Source of the DNA: Stratiolaelaps scimitus
Taxonomy: Eukaryota > Arthropoda > Arachnida > Mesostigmata > Laelapidae
Direction: 5' to 3'
Length of the DNA: 64,000 nucleotides
Assembly (NCBI GenBank): GCA_019614645.1
Contig: JABWDB010000035.1
Span: 62,001 to 126,000 of the forward strand
The notes beneath the pieces are model-generated. The model saw only the letters and a list, made by a program, of their open reading frames with translations, made no database searches and was not told the DNA's origin. The position numbers and the translations under genes are program-made. This document shows, one piece after another, positions 47,590 through 59,651 of this stretch; the first letter of the stretch is position 1; each line of letters begins with the position of its first letter.

Positions 47590-50500
47590 ATGTTCTTCTC
47601 CGGTCTGCTCGGGGGTGGAGGCGTCTCCGAGCCTTCCCCCGAAGAGGATGGTCACTCGTCGGTTGAGCGAATTGTTGACCGCTTGGACACCGCCACGATG
47701 CTGCCAGATCGGAGAGAGGCCTGTAGGACGCTGAGGGCATTGGCTAGGGTGAGTGAAAGAATTGATTGTATTTTTCCCAAATTGGAATTTAACCAGAAGC
47801 TCATATATTATACGTTTTAATACACAGTGCCGTTAATTATGTACGTGCATGTTCTTCAAACGGTTGGTGATAGAGCTATTATAATTACTAAAGACAATTA
47901 CTAACTGATTATTTTTTTGTATTTAATTCTGCTTGTAGAACTACCGCGTAGAGGTTGGTGCTCAGGGAATGCCCTCTCTGCTGCGCGTGCTGAACCAGGA
48001 CCGCTCCGACCTAGAGATCATTAATCTTGCTCTTGAAGCCCTATCGGAGGTGATCTGTGAACAGGACCAGCTGGGCGAGCAGTTTACGGAAATCTTCATT
48101 AAGGACTACGCTAACGTCGGGGCCGTATTGGATCTCATTGAGGTGAGCACGACAGGCTATAGCTCCTCTTTCATTGTGGATGTGTTCAAGTCAAACGGTG
48201 ACTAAGGACACGCTGATTCATTATGATGATATTGAAACTCGGGGAAGTTTTATGCCCGCCAATAGCATACATCTCAACTGTTCACTAGACAGCGCTGCTC
48301 ACCACCTTGCTCATGGGTCACGTTGCAGGAACATGACTTCAACGTCCGGTGGTCAGCGATCCGATTGCTGTCAGGACTCGTACTTCACCAGACAAAGCAG
48401 ATGCAAAACGCCGTCCTCTCATCGCCTATGGGTATCTCGCGTCTCATGGACTTGCTCGTGGACAGCCGCGAAGTAATACGGAACGACGCGTTGCTCATGC
48501 TGACCCAGCTGACGAAAAACAATGCCAACATTCAGAAGATCGTCGCGTTCGAGTCTGCGTTCGACCGCCTCCTCGATATCATATCAAGCGAGGGCTTCGC
48601 CGATGGCGGAATTGTCGTCGAGGATTCGCTGGCAATCATGCTCAATCTGCTTCATAACAACATCTCGAATTTGAATTATTTTAAGGAAGGCCCATACATC
48701 GGTCGTCTAGTTGAATTTTTCACCCAGCTGAGCGAAATTACCAGCGATTGGTCGCAGAGCAAGGTGGCTAACGTTCTAGCGATGTATCGTGTCATCCGAT
48801 GTCTGGTCAGCCCGAACAATCCAAATAATGTGACGCGTTCGTGTCAAGCCAGCCTACGAAAGACTGGCCTCCTAACTGTGCTTTGTGAGACACTAATGGC
48901 GTCTGGCGTGCCGGCGCACGTCCTCTGGGAGACGATCAACACGGTGGCCGAGGTGATTCGGGGTTGTGCAGAGAATCAGTTCCAGTTTCGTGCGGTTAAA
49001 ACGCCGTCGCCGCCAGAGACGCCGGTTGTGCTTCTGCTGCTAATGTCCATGCTTATCGAGAAGCAGCCGATGGATCTTCGTTGCGCTATCCTGTACTGTT
49101 TTCAGTGTTACGTTCACGGCAATGCGGAAATTCAAAATGAGCTAATTGATCAGTTCGACAGCGGAGCCGAAGCTAAGCTACTGCATCAGGGCCTGTCGTC
49201 GAAAGAGCCGATGTCCAATTGGCTCGCGGCAATGGCGGTGTCATACCTCGTCGTCGATCGGAAAGTGCTTGATTCTGTTCTGTTTGAAGTGGCCGTCTCG
49301 CTTAAGAATCCGAATGTCGCAAATCAAGCTCGTATTGGCTACCTGATTCTCATTGCCACGTGGCTCTCGGGCTCGGAAGCGAACGTCGCCAAGTTTGTTA
49401 ACGCATCGGATAACATATCGTATTTAACATCGGAACTTTGCTTACCCTCGAACGAGCAACAAGAGGCGATTGTTCAATCGCTCTGCGCCACCACATTAGC
49501 GCTGTGTATCGTCTTCAACGATGACAGCGTGGACGCGTTTAATCGGACGGCGATACGGACGCTCATTGTGAATCGAGTTGGAAAGGACAGCTTCCTCGAG
49601 AAGCTGAGCACGCTCTCGAAGCAGCCCTGTTACACACTCGCTGTGCGTTCACCACAGATCGTTAGCGAGCAGACGTTGGTCGATCATAATTTCTGCAGCA
49701 TGTACCGCGGTGTTGAGAACATGTTACACAAGTGCCTGGATGAAAACGATGTGCAGCAGAAACAAATCGAGGACCTGAAGAAGATCATTCGTCAGCAGGA
49801 GCAGCTGATCTACCAACTGCGCGACAGTCATAGCTCAGCGCTGCCCCAAGCAGCTGGCGCGGCGCCGACTGCAGCAGCAGCGTCGTCATCTGCTATCGGG
49901 GAGGTCCAGCCACCTGAACATGTTCCAATGTTTCATACGGGTGTTCAGCAGCAAGCGGCATCGGGGAGTTTCCCTATAACGTCTTCCGTAGCGACGACAT
50001 CTGGTCCTCCGGTACAAATGGTCGCGCCCGTCTTTGAGAAGAGCTATTACGAACAATATCAGTATTCGAAACAACGGTTAGTAGTAGCGCGGTCTGCTTC
50101 CTTGCGACCAGTGAATACTTTGGTGATCGCTCTTTTTATCTTATTTTTTAATACGAGAACTTAAGCGTTGTAATATTTCGCAGTTCCGTCAATAAAGAAA
50201 CAATTGAATTGAAAAAATTGAAAAGTGATATATATATATATATATATAACTCAGAAAGTCGGGATTATATGGTAGATATGCATGGAACATATAGACCAGC
50301 GTCGTGCATGTGTCTTGTAGTTGCTCTTTCGGGTTCGTTTGCAAAGAAACCAAAGGCATAACCGTTTGAATTGACTTGTTGATTTCAAATATATACTGAT
50401 GATATGGTCTATTGTTATTATTCTTATTGTTAAGTTTTATTACTTTATACATGTGGTATAGTCGATCAAATACATATGCGCTCATTATCCATTGCGTTAA

Positions 50501-52299
50501 ATTCTTTCAGAGTTGTCGAATTGGAGGCTGAGCTTCAAACGAAAACGACTGAACTTCAGACGAAGACGACTCAGCTTGAAGACCTCCTCGATCTAATGAT
50601 GGATCAGGAAGCTAAACTAAAGCGATACGAGGATCAGTTACGAGCGCTCGGCCGCTCGGTTGACTACCCCGACGGAGGGGATGCTCCACCCGAACAGTTT
50701 CATGCGTCCGTATCGCACGATGTCTGCGGCCAGCTGCAGAATGTTTCCCTCAACGACACGGTAGAGGGGACGCTCGTCCATCCAGTGGTTTCTATGGCAG
50801 CCTCGATTTCGCACACGATCGGTGGCATCTTCGGCGGCGGCGGCGGCACCAGCGACGCCTCAGCCCAACCAATGTTAGCGGCGGCGTCGGCAGCGGGGCC
50901 GACGTTGGCCCCAGTCAACCAGCCAATGTCGATGCTGCCACTGCAGCAGCAGCAGCAGACATCGTCATCCTTGCAAGTCTCATCGGCTCAGGGTCCGTTA
51001 TTGTTACATACGACGCCAGTAGTACAAGGGCACCTAGTGACGCCAGCTCCACCACCGGTCTCTGTCGTCAACGCCGTTCTGCCCGAATCGCCGGCGGTGC
51101 AAGCGATCACGTCCGTGGTGCCAGCCCCGATTGCGCAGACGGCGACAGTCTGCGATGTGGGCGCACCCCAGGCACTCCTAATGACGACAGTACCTGTTGG
51201 AACGGAACAGGCGGCGGCGGCGGCAGCAGCGGTGGCTGCTTCCGCTGCTGCTACGGCAGCCGCTTCGCCCCCTCAGTTCGTTCAGTTCTATAATCCAGCG
51301 TCGATGTTTCAACCGGTGATGGCCGAAGCGCACGCGCCACCCTCTGCTGAGCAACCGCCGAGACCGCCGTCATCGACGGTATCGAGCAGTGCAGCCGAGT
51401 TGACAGGCGCAGGCGGTCGTGCCGATCCTGAAAGCAGCGAATTGAATGACGGATTCGAAATGGTCCCCACACCGACCGCTGAGCAGCAGCAGCATCAACA
51501 ACAGCAGCAGCAGCATCAACCAACAGCACAACAGCCGGTTCATGGAGTCGTCCAGGGGGTCCAGGGCGGCGGCGGCGGTGCCGCTATTCCGGTCGTGTAC
51601 CCATTCCAGCAGACGGCACCGAGTCTCGCCTCGTTACCACCCTGCAGCGCCGCCCCCGTGACCGTAGGCGTTCCCATGTTCGTTCAACCGCACCAATCCA
51701 CTACAGCAGCAGCGGCCCCATCTATTCAGCATCATCACCACCACCAACAACAACATCAACAACAACATCATCCTCAGCAGCAGCAGCAACAAGGGATGCC
51801 CATGCAGCCGGGAGTTTCGCAGCAGCAGCAGCAGCAGCAGCAACAACCGAGCTACCTGGAATCGTTTGTTTCTATGACCACGTCCACGCCAAGCGGGCAA
51901 AGCCACATTCCTACACAATTCGTACCGCCCATGGTGACCTCGCATATGGCTGCGGTGCCCTTAGCCCCGACCTCACAGATCCGTCTCCCCTCGCAGCCCG
52001 TCACCTTATATCAACAGCAGCAGCAGCAGCATCCTCATCCGCACATGTCAGCAGCCACCAGTGAAAGTGGAGTCGTCGCTGCCGCGGCCACCACGATCAC
52101 TAGTGTCCCCGCTAGCGCCCCCGCGCAGGTTTTGACAGCGCTTCCACCAGCGAGACATCTGTTCGAGGCTGCCCCAGGAACTGGCCCGACGTTGGCCCAC
52201 TTCGCGCCAACCATGGCCCCGCCAGCGACAGCTGCAACGGCGCCTATAGCAACAACAGGTGATGGCCAGGTCTCGCACGTTGGCAGCTCGTTGTTGTGA
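47590..52299 (+). CDS. USO1: General vesicular transport factor p115 (USO1)
   Basis: Four exons, 47590-47748, 47939-48142, 48329-50076 and 50511-52299, with phases 0, 0, 2 all joining: 1299 residues. p115 tethers COPI/COPII vesicles and Golgi membranes. The N terminus (MFFSGLLGGGG, RREACRTLRALARNYRVEVG) and the armadillo head (EHDFNVRWSAIRLLSGLVLH, NLLHNNISNLNYFKEG) run to about residue 640 and match the family well. Then come a short coiled coil (QKQIEDLKKIIRQQEQLIYQ), a linker, a second coiled coil at residues ~704-752 with QLEDLLDLMMDQEAKLKRYE, and a ~545-residue tail rich in Gln, His, Ala, Pro. The family is usually about 840-960 residues and ends acidic. The long tail and shortened coiled coil are unusual. 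The start is chosen by homology. Confidence 0.93.
51484..51849 (+). repeat. Coding CAG/CAA and CAT triplet-rich region in p115 tail
   Basis: Mixed CAG/CAA runs encode glutamine tracts (near 51486-51515, 51770-51790, 51822-51846) and CAT/CAC runs encode histidine (near 51730-51745). Codon mixing suggests selection for the residues or old expansion, not one fresh slippage event. Confidence 0.85.
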
Positions 52300-52917
52300 A
52301 CCTGACGCGAGTCCGCATACGATTGGCTGGCGGGATCCCGTGGTCACCCCCCGACCAACTGATCGTTGCAGAGAGGCAGCGAACGAGACGGCGAAGAGCA
52401 CTGACGCGACGACATCGCGAGAAATCCGCTAGTCGACACGACGGTGAATTTATAGATTTTAATATATTAGGTAGAGCGGTATGCGACAGACAAAGCAAGC
52501 GGCGTCACCTTGTGGGAGAAAATGTGGTAACTGTGAGAAATTGAAAGATATATGAGATGTAGCACGCGTTGGCGAGGAAGCGCCCGAGCGTGGGTTGTCC
52601 GAGGGGAATTTGGACGTCTTGAAACGCGACAGACCCACGCGCGTTGGCAGAAACCGCTAGACAAGATGCGATAATAATGGTAGACGGCCGTCGACACTGG
52701 CTGATACACAGAGATATATATATATATATATACATACATAAAAGGGTATATGTGCAACAGGAGAGAGAACAGACACAAAAAAAATGAAATAATAAGGGTG
52801 AATTCGCCATCCTAGAAGCGAGTCATCATGCACAAAGACGCGGACAGCAGGAAGACAACAGCGGCGAATATCTACAAAAAAAATAGAGAGAGAGACAGTA
52901 ACGAACCCACATCACCA

Positions 52918-52923
52918 AATAAA
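52918..52923 (+). promoter_or_regulatory. Candidate poly(A) signal of p115
   Basis: AATAAA lies 619 bases after the p115 stop codon on the coding strand and is the first canonical hexamer seen after it. It implies a 3' UTR of about 640 bases that includes a (TA)n tract at 52713-52732. Confidence 0.5.
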
Positions 52924-54213
52924 GTATCCCCCGTTTTATATTTGGTTGTTGAAATGAACATTGAACTATATATTGGTCATTAGTTGAACTCGTCGTCGAG
53001 TGCACGCGTTAGTGTAGCTATGTAGTTTATAGGTAGATAAATGCGTGGGGGGGGGGTAGAGAGCGCCGGCATTATTCTAATCTACAATGGATAGCTATCT
53101 ATTAGCGTCACGGGTAATCAGGTGGTAGTATACGTCGTCTACGATATTCCACTTCCGTATTTCCGATTATTAATTGATCAAAATCTAGCTAGCTTGCAAC
53201 GCACTAGTTCATGTGCTGTATGCAATCGGAGGGGTTCTGGCGGCAGCCAGTGAGACGCGCAGGCGTCACGCGATACAAGCTCAACGTTTCGAGAATGATG
53301 ACAACAATTCGGTAGAACATTCGACCATCAGAGGGTTCCTCCTTAGCGGTTTATGTCTCAGTTGAAATATAGCAGGCTAGCCTCTCTACACGTATATTGA
53401 TTATGGGGGATTATATTGTCAGTGACTCTGGGACGATTACGCATGAGCTCCGGCGATGCATTCCCCAGACGTATTGTATAATGATTAGATGCAACACAGG
53501 GTTTGAGACTGTGTAATTTAATTGCTGAGTTATTCTACATCTACACAGAATGGGGGCTATCTATGCCTCTGATCAGGAGCGGTCCATTGGGGGTACAGTT
53601 AGAAAGAGTCGTTTTCTCTAATTAGCGATAAGGGTTGAGCATGAAAGTCGAACCTATGCGTCGACCTAATTTCATAATTACGTCTCTACCCCAATGACAC
53701 AATGTTTCTACTTCATGAACCTCGCGCTGGTGCCTATTTCCTTCCGGCTGTTGGCGAAACGAATGACGACCCATGGTTGATTGTTTTTGATTGACATTTT
53801 ATTTTCATGATCTTGTTGTTGTTTTTGTTATTTATAGAGATTTACAATAACATTGTTGCTATGTCGCAATGTTGGAGTTGGCGCCGGAGCTGACTTATAG
53901 GGAGATCTACCTGTCGTTTGGCCTTGTTCGTCCTGTATCTGTTTGAATTGCAATGGACGTATCTAAAGGTTTATTTTGTCATTTAGAAAGTGCTAGCTTT
54001 TCAATTATCTTTCGTTGGTTTTGCCTCCTCTGTAGCAATGTGATAAATTTCCGTCTCCGCCGCTGCCCTCGTTTTCGGCATTGAAATAAATGCGCCATAA
54101 CAATTTCTTTCGACAATATAATCTCGCGAGTTCGTACAATACAAGCAACATGGTTTTTATTTATATAATAATAATAATTTTAGTAGTAAGACCACAATTG
54201 CACTCTGTTCCAA

Positions 54214-54253
<40 letters not shown>

Positions 54254-55698
54254 CTGCTCGATTGGTTAGAAATTCACGCCCCCATGAAAAAAAATCAATC
54301 AGCTTTGAATGAATTAATGTGTGTGTATGAATCTGAATTACATTGCCAGATCTTCAAACTAAGTATATGATGCTTCCTTTCAGAATAAACCACAATGATG
54401 CCTTATACGTTATGTCGGTATTGTACATTACACTTAACTAGACTTAAATGATGGTAGACTGCCTCGTATTCCTCTCCTCGTTTCGCCCACTTGCCAACAG
54501 ATAGAATACGCCAATGACGTTTTCGTTATTTACGCGACGATAAGACCAATCAATTATGAATCCCTGTCATTTTGAACGTCTACCACACCAGCGACTTCAC
54601 CACCTTTCGTTGCTACTGCTGTCCATTATATGATGATATGGAGTATACAGAGGCCCAGACTCTCTCTTTCTCTTTCTCTCGCTACAGGTCAGCATTCGTT
54701 GCTTACCAAGTCACTTGCGATGCAACACTTTCCAGCGTTTGTTTATCGATTCTTCTTTGATTCTTCACCTCGCGTTGTCCGCCGACCGCCAGTCGTTGAT
54801 GAGCCCTCGTAACCTCGTCCGGCTGACACGAGCAATCGTACAATTCGCACAGCTGCTCCGGCTTTGTTTAGTTTACTTGTATTTACTCCGCTAGTGTAAT
54901 AGTCGTAGCAGTCATAAAGTACTGTGGTCGTATTCACTGTATTCTATTATCTCTCTCTCTCTCTCTCCCTCTCTCTCTATCTCCCTCTACATTTCAATCT
55001 GTCTCTCTGTTCTTCATATATCCATATACATATGACATCAATATGTCGCATTTCCCGTAGCTTCATTGTTCATCTCTCTCTCTCTCGAACGCACCATGTG
55101 TGAAAGTCTGTGTAGTCGTTCAATCGGTTCCCCTCCAAGTTATAGTTAATGTATTCGTGTTCATCAGTTTTGTTCATTCGTTCATTTAATTTACTTCACT
55201 CCTCTATAGACCGGCTCTATAAATATATTTCATCGTTGAAGTACATATGTATAAGCCTCTTCATGTCATCCGCTCCGCTCTTCCGTTGAGAACGACTTAG
55301 GATGATGATGATTATTATTATTAGTGTTATTATTATTATTATTACTACTATGGTATCTATTACACTAGAGCATTTATCTATATATATAGCGTCCGGCTGT
55401 GGCAACAGCATTTTTCCATTCGTTCACATTGTTTACAGCATTCACTTCTCGTGTGTCAGTCCCGTTTCGTTCATGTTCTGCATCACATTATATGTATATA
55501 TATATATATATATATGGATGTGGTGATGACTTGCACTCACTGTGAGTGAACTCAGTTGTTTCCACGGTGGCTGGTAGCTGGATTTGCGTCAGTGGAATCG
55601 CGTGAGAGTCGAAACCAGATCATCATTGACAACGCCATCGTCGTCATCAGCAGCGCATCGTCATATGCATTTACAGATTCGTCATTCATCACCCACTT

Positions 55699-55700
<2 letters not shown>

Positions 55701-55735
<35 letters not shown>
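55701..55735. repeat. (TTG)n triplet repeat
   Basis: About eleven tandem TTG units. Confidence 0.95.
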
Positions 55736-55738
<3 letters not shown>

Positions 55739-56715
55739 TCTCGTAAAGTGAAATGACAATGCCGCTTTTCCTTAAGCAAAAACAAACTCTTTCTCTCCTT
55801 ATCGACATTATCATAATAAGGTACAAGGCGACGGGCAAGCGGATACATAGATAGCTAGATAGGTCGCAGGCCCGATCATTATAGTACATTGGTATGTATA
55901 TATATATATATATATATATCTTTTATGTCATGTGTATGTGTATATATATATATGTATATTTTTATGCCGGTTGCACAATCAGCGCACCTTCGCACATTCT
56001 GGTTTGTACGACTATATATATATATATAAATTACCTATACATTTGCTGGTTGTTTGGTTCGTAATATAAGGATTTCGGCGGGAAGAGAGATATTTAGTTT
56101 GTGGCCAATTGTACTGCAGGCTGTCAGACAACTTTGCTCTGGCGCCTACATTTTGGTTGTTGCTCGACTCTGTACAAACGGCATTTTATTGCAAGTTGAG
56201 AGAGGAGAACAGTACAGCAATCGTCATTGAGGTAATTAATAAATCAGACAGAAGTGGAGGATGTTGAGCTCCACCTAATCTACATATTGATATCGAATTT
56301 GCCAGGACAGCTACTTTCACCGATTCCACAGCTGAACAGTGAACTGGAGACGAAGTGTACAATATAGGCAAGGCTATATATATGGTCCATGAAGATCAAC
56401 TTGCCAAATGAATAAATAGATGTATTTTCTGTCGTTTTTCGACCGATTTCCATATTACGATTACGTATTTAATATAGTAATAATTAATTTTTAACAATCA
56501 CATGGCTGAGGACGATTCCTCATAGTTGGGACAGAATCTTAGAAACAGGTAAACGCCACTTTTGTCGAGTTCTCGTTGTTAATAAAGAGTTCAATTCTAG
56601 ACCTCGGACAGTCACGTGTGTATCGATCCCATTAGGCCTGCAGCCGACCTTGTTGAACTTCGTGTGAGTGAGCATAACAGTAAACAATGCTAAACCTTCT
56701 AATCTTTCTGGTTCA

Positions 56716-56719
<4 letters not shown>

Positions 56720-56755
<36 letters not shown>
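56720..56755. repeat. (TA)n microsatellite
   Basis: A pure TA tract of about 36 bases, among the longest uninterrupted ones in the window. Confidence 0.95.
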
Positions 56756-56757
<2 letters not shown>

Positions 56758-57573
56758 GCTTCATTTTGCTTAAAACATTTTTAAAAATTGCTGCTACAAA
56801 CAACAAATTATAGCAAACAAACGAAATTGTAAACACGCTCAACAGTGGCCGCCTTGCCACCCACGGGAACGAATTCTAAAGAAAAGACTATTGTCAGAGA
56901 TCAATACTGCTGCAAGGGCAACATCTCACAACAGCCAACGTAGAACTATGGCCAGACAGGCACAGATAGCCGTATCCGAGTAGCCGATGACCCATAATAA
57001 CTATTAAGTTCAATTAAAAACAAACACGAGCCGCTCAACGTTACACAATCATCTTCCTGGCATCTGACTTCGTTGCACCACCCACTGACGTGAATCGTCG
57101 TATGTGAACGTTCTTGCATCCGTTGTTATTGTTATTGCCCCTGCCAAATCCAGTTGTTTAGCAGCTCTTCGGTTTAGAAACGCTGTCGCATTTCACGTTG
57201 ACATGATGATGATTATTATTATTCGCGCAGAGAAACCCGCATGCATACACGCTGCGTCACAAAACCACAAATCGCACGCGTTAAACACAGATCCATCCCA
57301 TTTCATCCACTCCAGTTCTCTTTTCTGATCCTGTTGTTTTCGAGTCACTTATTAGTCATCAGTCGTCATCACCAGCGTGACCGTTCGGAGGCACCACGGA
57401 TCATCATTGTGGTATCGTTTTGATACATGACAGACTTCACTGTGTACAGAAAGCAACTAACAAGCCAAAGTAAAGTGGTACATCAGTACGAGTCGATCCA
57501 GAGTCGTCAACTTTGACAGACGACGAGACAACACCATCACACCCTGGACTGACCACGGAAGGCCGAAAAAGTC

Positions 57574-57604
<31 letters not shown>

Positions 57605-57812
57605 TCATATATTTTTGTAGCTGCAGTACACTGACGCACTCGCAGTCGATCAATGCTGCTACTTAATTCCTCCAATCAACCATTCAATCAATCACTCACT
57701 TATATAGTACATTACAGCAGGTCTGCTCATCCAGGTATTGTCCACGTCCATGTCCAGTCGTACCTATGAGCAGCACTATAATCTATGACACTCTCAGAGA
57801 CCTTCCCCTTTA

Positions 57813-57814
<2 letters not shown>

Positions 57815-57901
<87 letters not shown>

Positions 57902-57902
57902 T
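57815..57902. repeat. (CT)n microsatellite
   Basis: About 88 bases of CT with three TTT interruptions near the right end. It gives a spurious Leu/Ser or Arg/Glu reading frame. Confidence 0.95.
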
Positions 57903-58439
57903 TCTTGCCGACCTCTCCACCCTGTCGTTTTGTCTATTTGTGTGTTCTTTTGTGATATAAATAGGTGAACTGAATCATTATTACCCTTGTGAGCAACCAA
58001 TATGCAGCATAGACCAATGGAAAACGTACACACATCCGTTTCGTCAATATTTAGCTTAATTCCTATATGTATCTACATATTATTTATACAACGAGCGACG
58101 CTAAATGACGGTGGTTGCGGCGACAGTCAGGGAGGAGGGTCAGTTGTTGAATTTCCACTGTTGCATAGGTGAAGGAGATCCCCCATTGGGGGATAGTGAT
58201 ACTATTTCCGTTGAGTTTGCATGTGTAGTAGCTGTAACATCTGCATCGAACAGGAAACTTTCAGGGCACGTTGTCTCGAAGTAGAAAGTAGATTACGAGA
58301 GATTACGTTCTCGCATCAGCCAACCCCGAAGGAACAGGTAAGCTAGACTTTTTAAAAGACTTCAGCGTGCAATACCCATTCGTGACTAAGAAGGCCTCTA
58401 AGAGCGTTTAAATATATATATATATATATATATAAAATA

Positions 58440-59384
58440 TTAGGTTGGCCGATAAGTAATGATCGCCATCTTGGAAGTTTTGTAGTTTCACGAGAATAAA
58501 CGCTATAGGCCTCCAACTTGGCGTATTTTCTTTTCGAATCATTTCCGTGACAGATCAACTCTTCAAATTTTGTCTGAGTGCATTAGCGGCAGTTAGCTAA
58601 GCGGCCGAAGATGGGGATCAGAAACTCATATGGCCTTCTCGTGTTGGGAAAAAAATACCGCTAAAACCGCGAGGATCGAAGTGTGCAATGAAAGGGGAAT
58701 CCGCAGTGTCAGAAAACAACTGACAACAAAGGTCTCAGTGAAAGGAACGCTCCGGACGGTGACGAGAGACAGTCGATGACGAATTGTCGAATTTCCTTGA
58801 GATTCTACGATATTCCCCGAAGCAAAAATGAGTGGTTATACCATAGGACTTATGTGATAGGAATTCATCGGCCATAAGGTAATGCTGTGCATTTGGCGGG
58901 ATTAGCAGGGGGTGCTCTATTACGAACCACTGGCTCAGCCAACGAAGCCGAGAAATTGACCGGAATTGACCGTGGAGGGACGAACGACGGCGCAAGGTGA
59001 CATTGCAACATTGTCGTATTTCATGTTGCTTTGATGTCTCGCCATACTGTAACCGATCTTGACCGGGCAATTTTGCGGCATCCGGCGTCTAGCCCAGATG
59101 TTGCTCCATAAAACCCATTCACCTATTCAGATCCATGGAACACGGCCTGAGAGGGAAGCTATTCAAAATAGAAGTAGCGGCCCCAAAACTGGCTAGATGG
59201 ATGGATCGCCTCCTATGAAGAGATGTTACTCCACCCTGGGATCCACATGCCGTCTGATCGATGGGTCGAAAGTCATAGAAAGTGAGGGATGCTATATATG
59301 ATTAAGATCCGTTCATTCGTTCAAAAGGTACAGCATTTCAAAGTGTGTGTGTAAAAAACGATCATTACTTATCGGCCAACGTAA
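58440..59384 (+). mobile_element. Decayed mariner with intact ends
   Basis: Terminal inverted repeats TTAGGTTGGCCGATAAGTAA (58440 on) and TTACGTTGGCCGATAAGTAA (complement, ending 59384) are flanked by TA duplications (58438-58439, 59385-59386). The core is 945 bp. Plus-strand relics are RAILRHPASSPDVAP near 59065-59110 (third catalytic region) and PGIHMPSDRWVES near 59235-59275 (C terminus). Stops are frequent. It inserted beside a (TA)n tract. Confidence 0.8.
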
Positions 59385-59651
59385 TATTTCAGTCTCTCTT
59401 AACCGCTAGAGACACATCCTATCTAAATAGTATGGTCGCAAGGTGACAAAGTTATTCAAGATAAAAGATACAAAGTTGCACTGGTCATCCGACGATCGCT
59501 TCATTTTCAGTAGCAGTTGCACTTCAAGAGCCCTCCCTCGGTGAGCTCACGTACATTCAAGCCGGAAGGTCAACACGGAAAGAAAATTCTGCCCACACGC
59601 AGCTCGGTCATGGACCTTGGCCTTCGCTCCAGCTGTGATTGATATTGAGAT

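Larger units (their letters stand above)
52924..58439. other. Microsatellite-rich non-coding stretch; no gene recognised
   Basis: (TA)n tracts lie at 54220-54249, 55494-55514, 55895-55919, 55940-55960, 56013-56028, 56720-56755, 57573-57601 and 58411-58434. There are also (CT)n blocks near 54950-54980 and 57815-57902, (ATT/GAT)n at 55300-55350, and (TTG)n at 55701-55735. A degraded tRNA-like segment (B-box like gtcgaacct, minus) lies near 53645. All ORFs are short and low-complexity. Confidence 0.5.

Noticed and set aside
57766..58033. Leu/Ser-rich and Arg/Glu-rich ORFs
   Set aside because: Translation of the (CT)n microsatellite.
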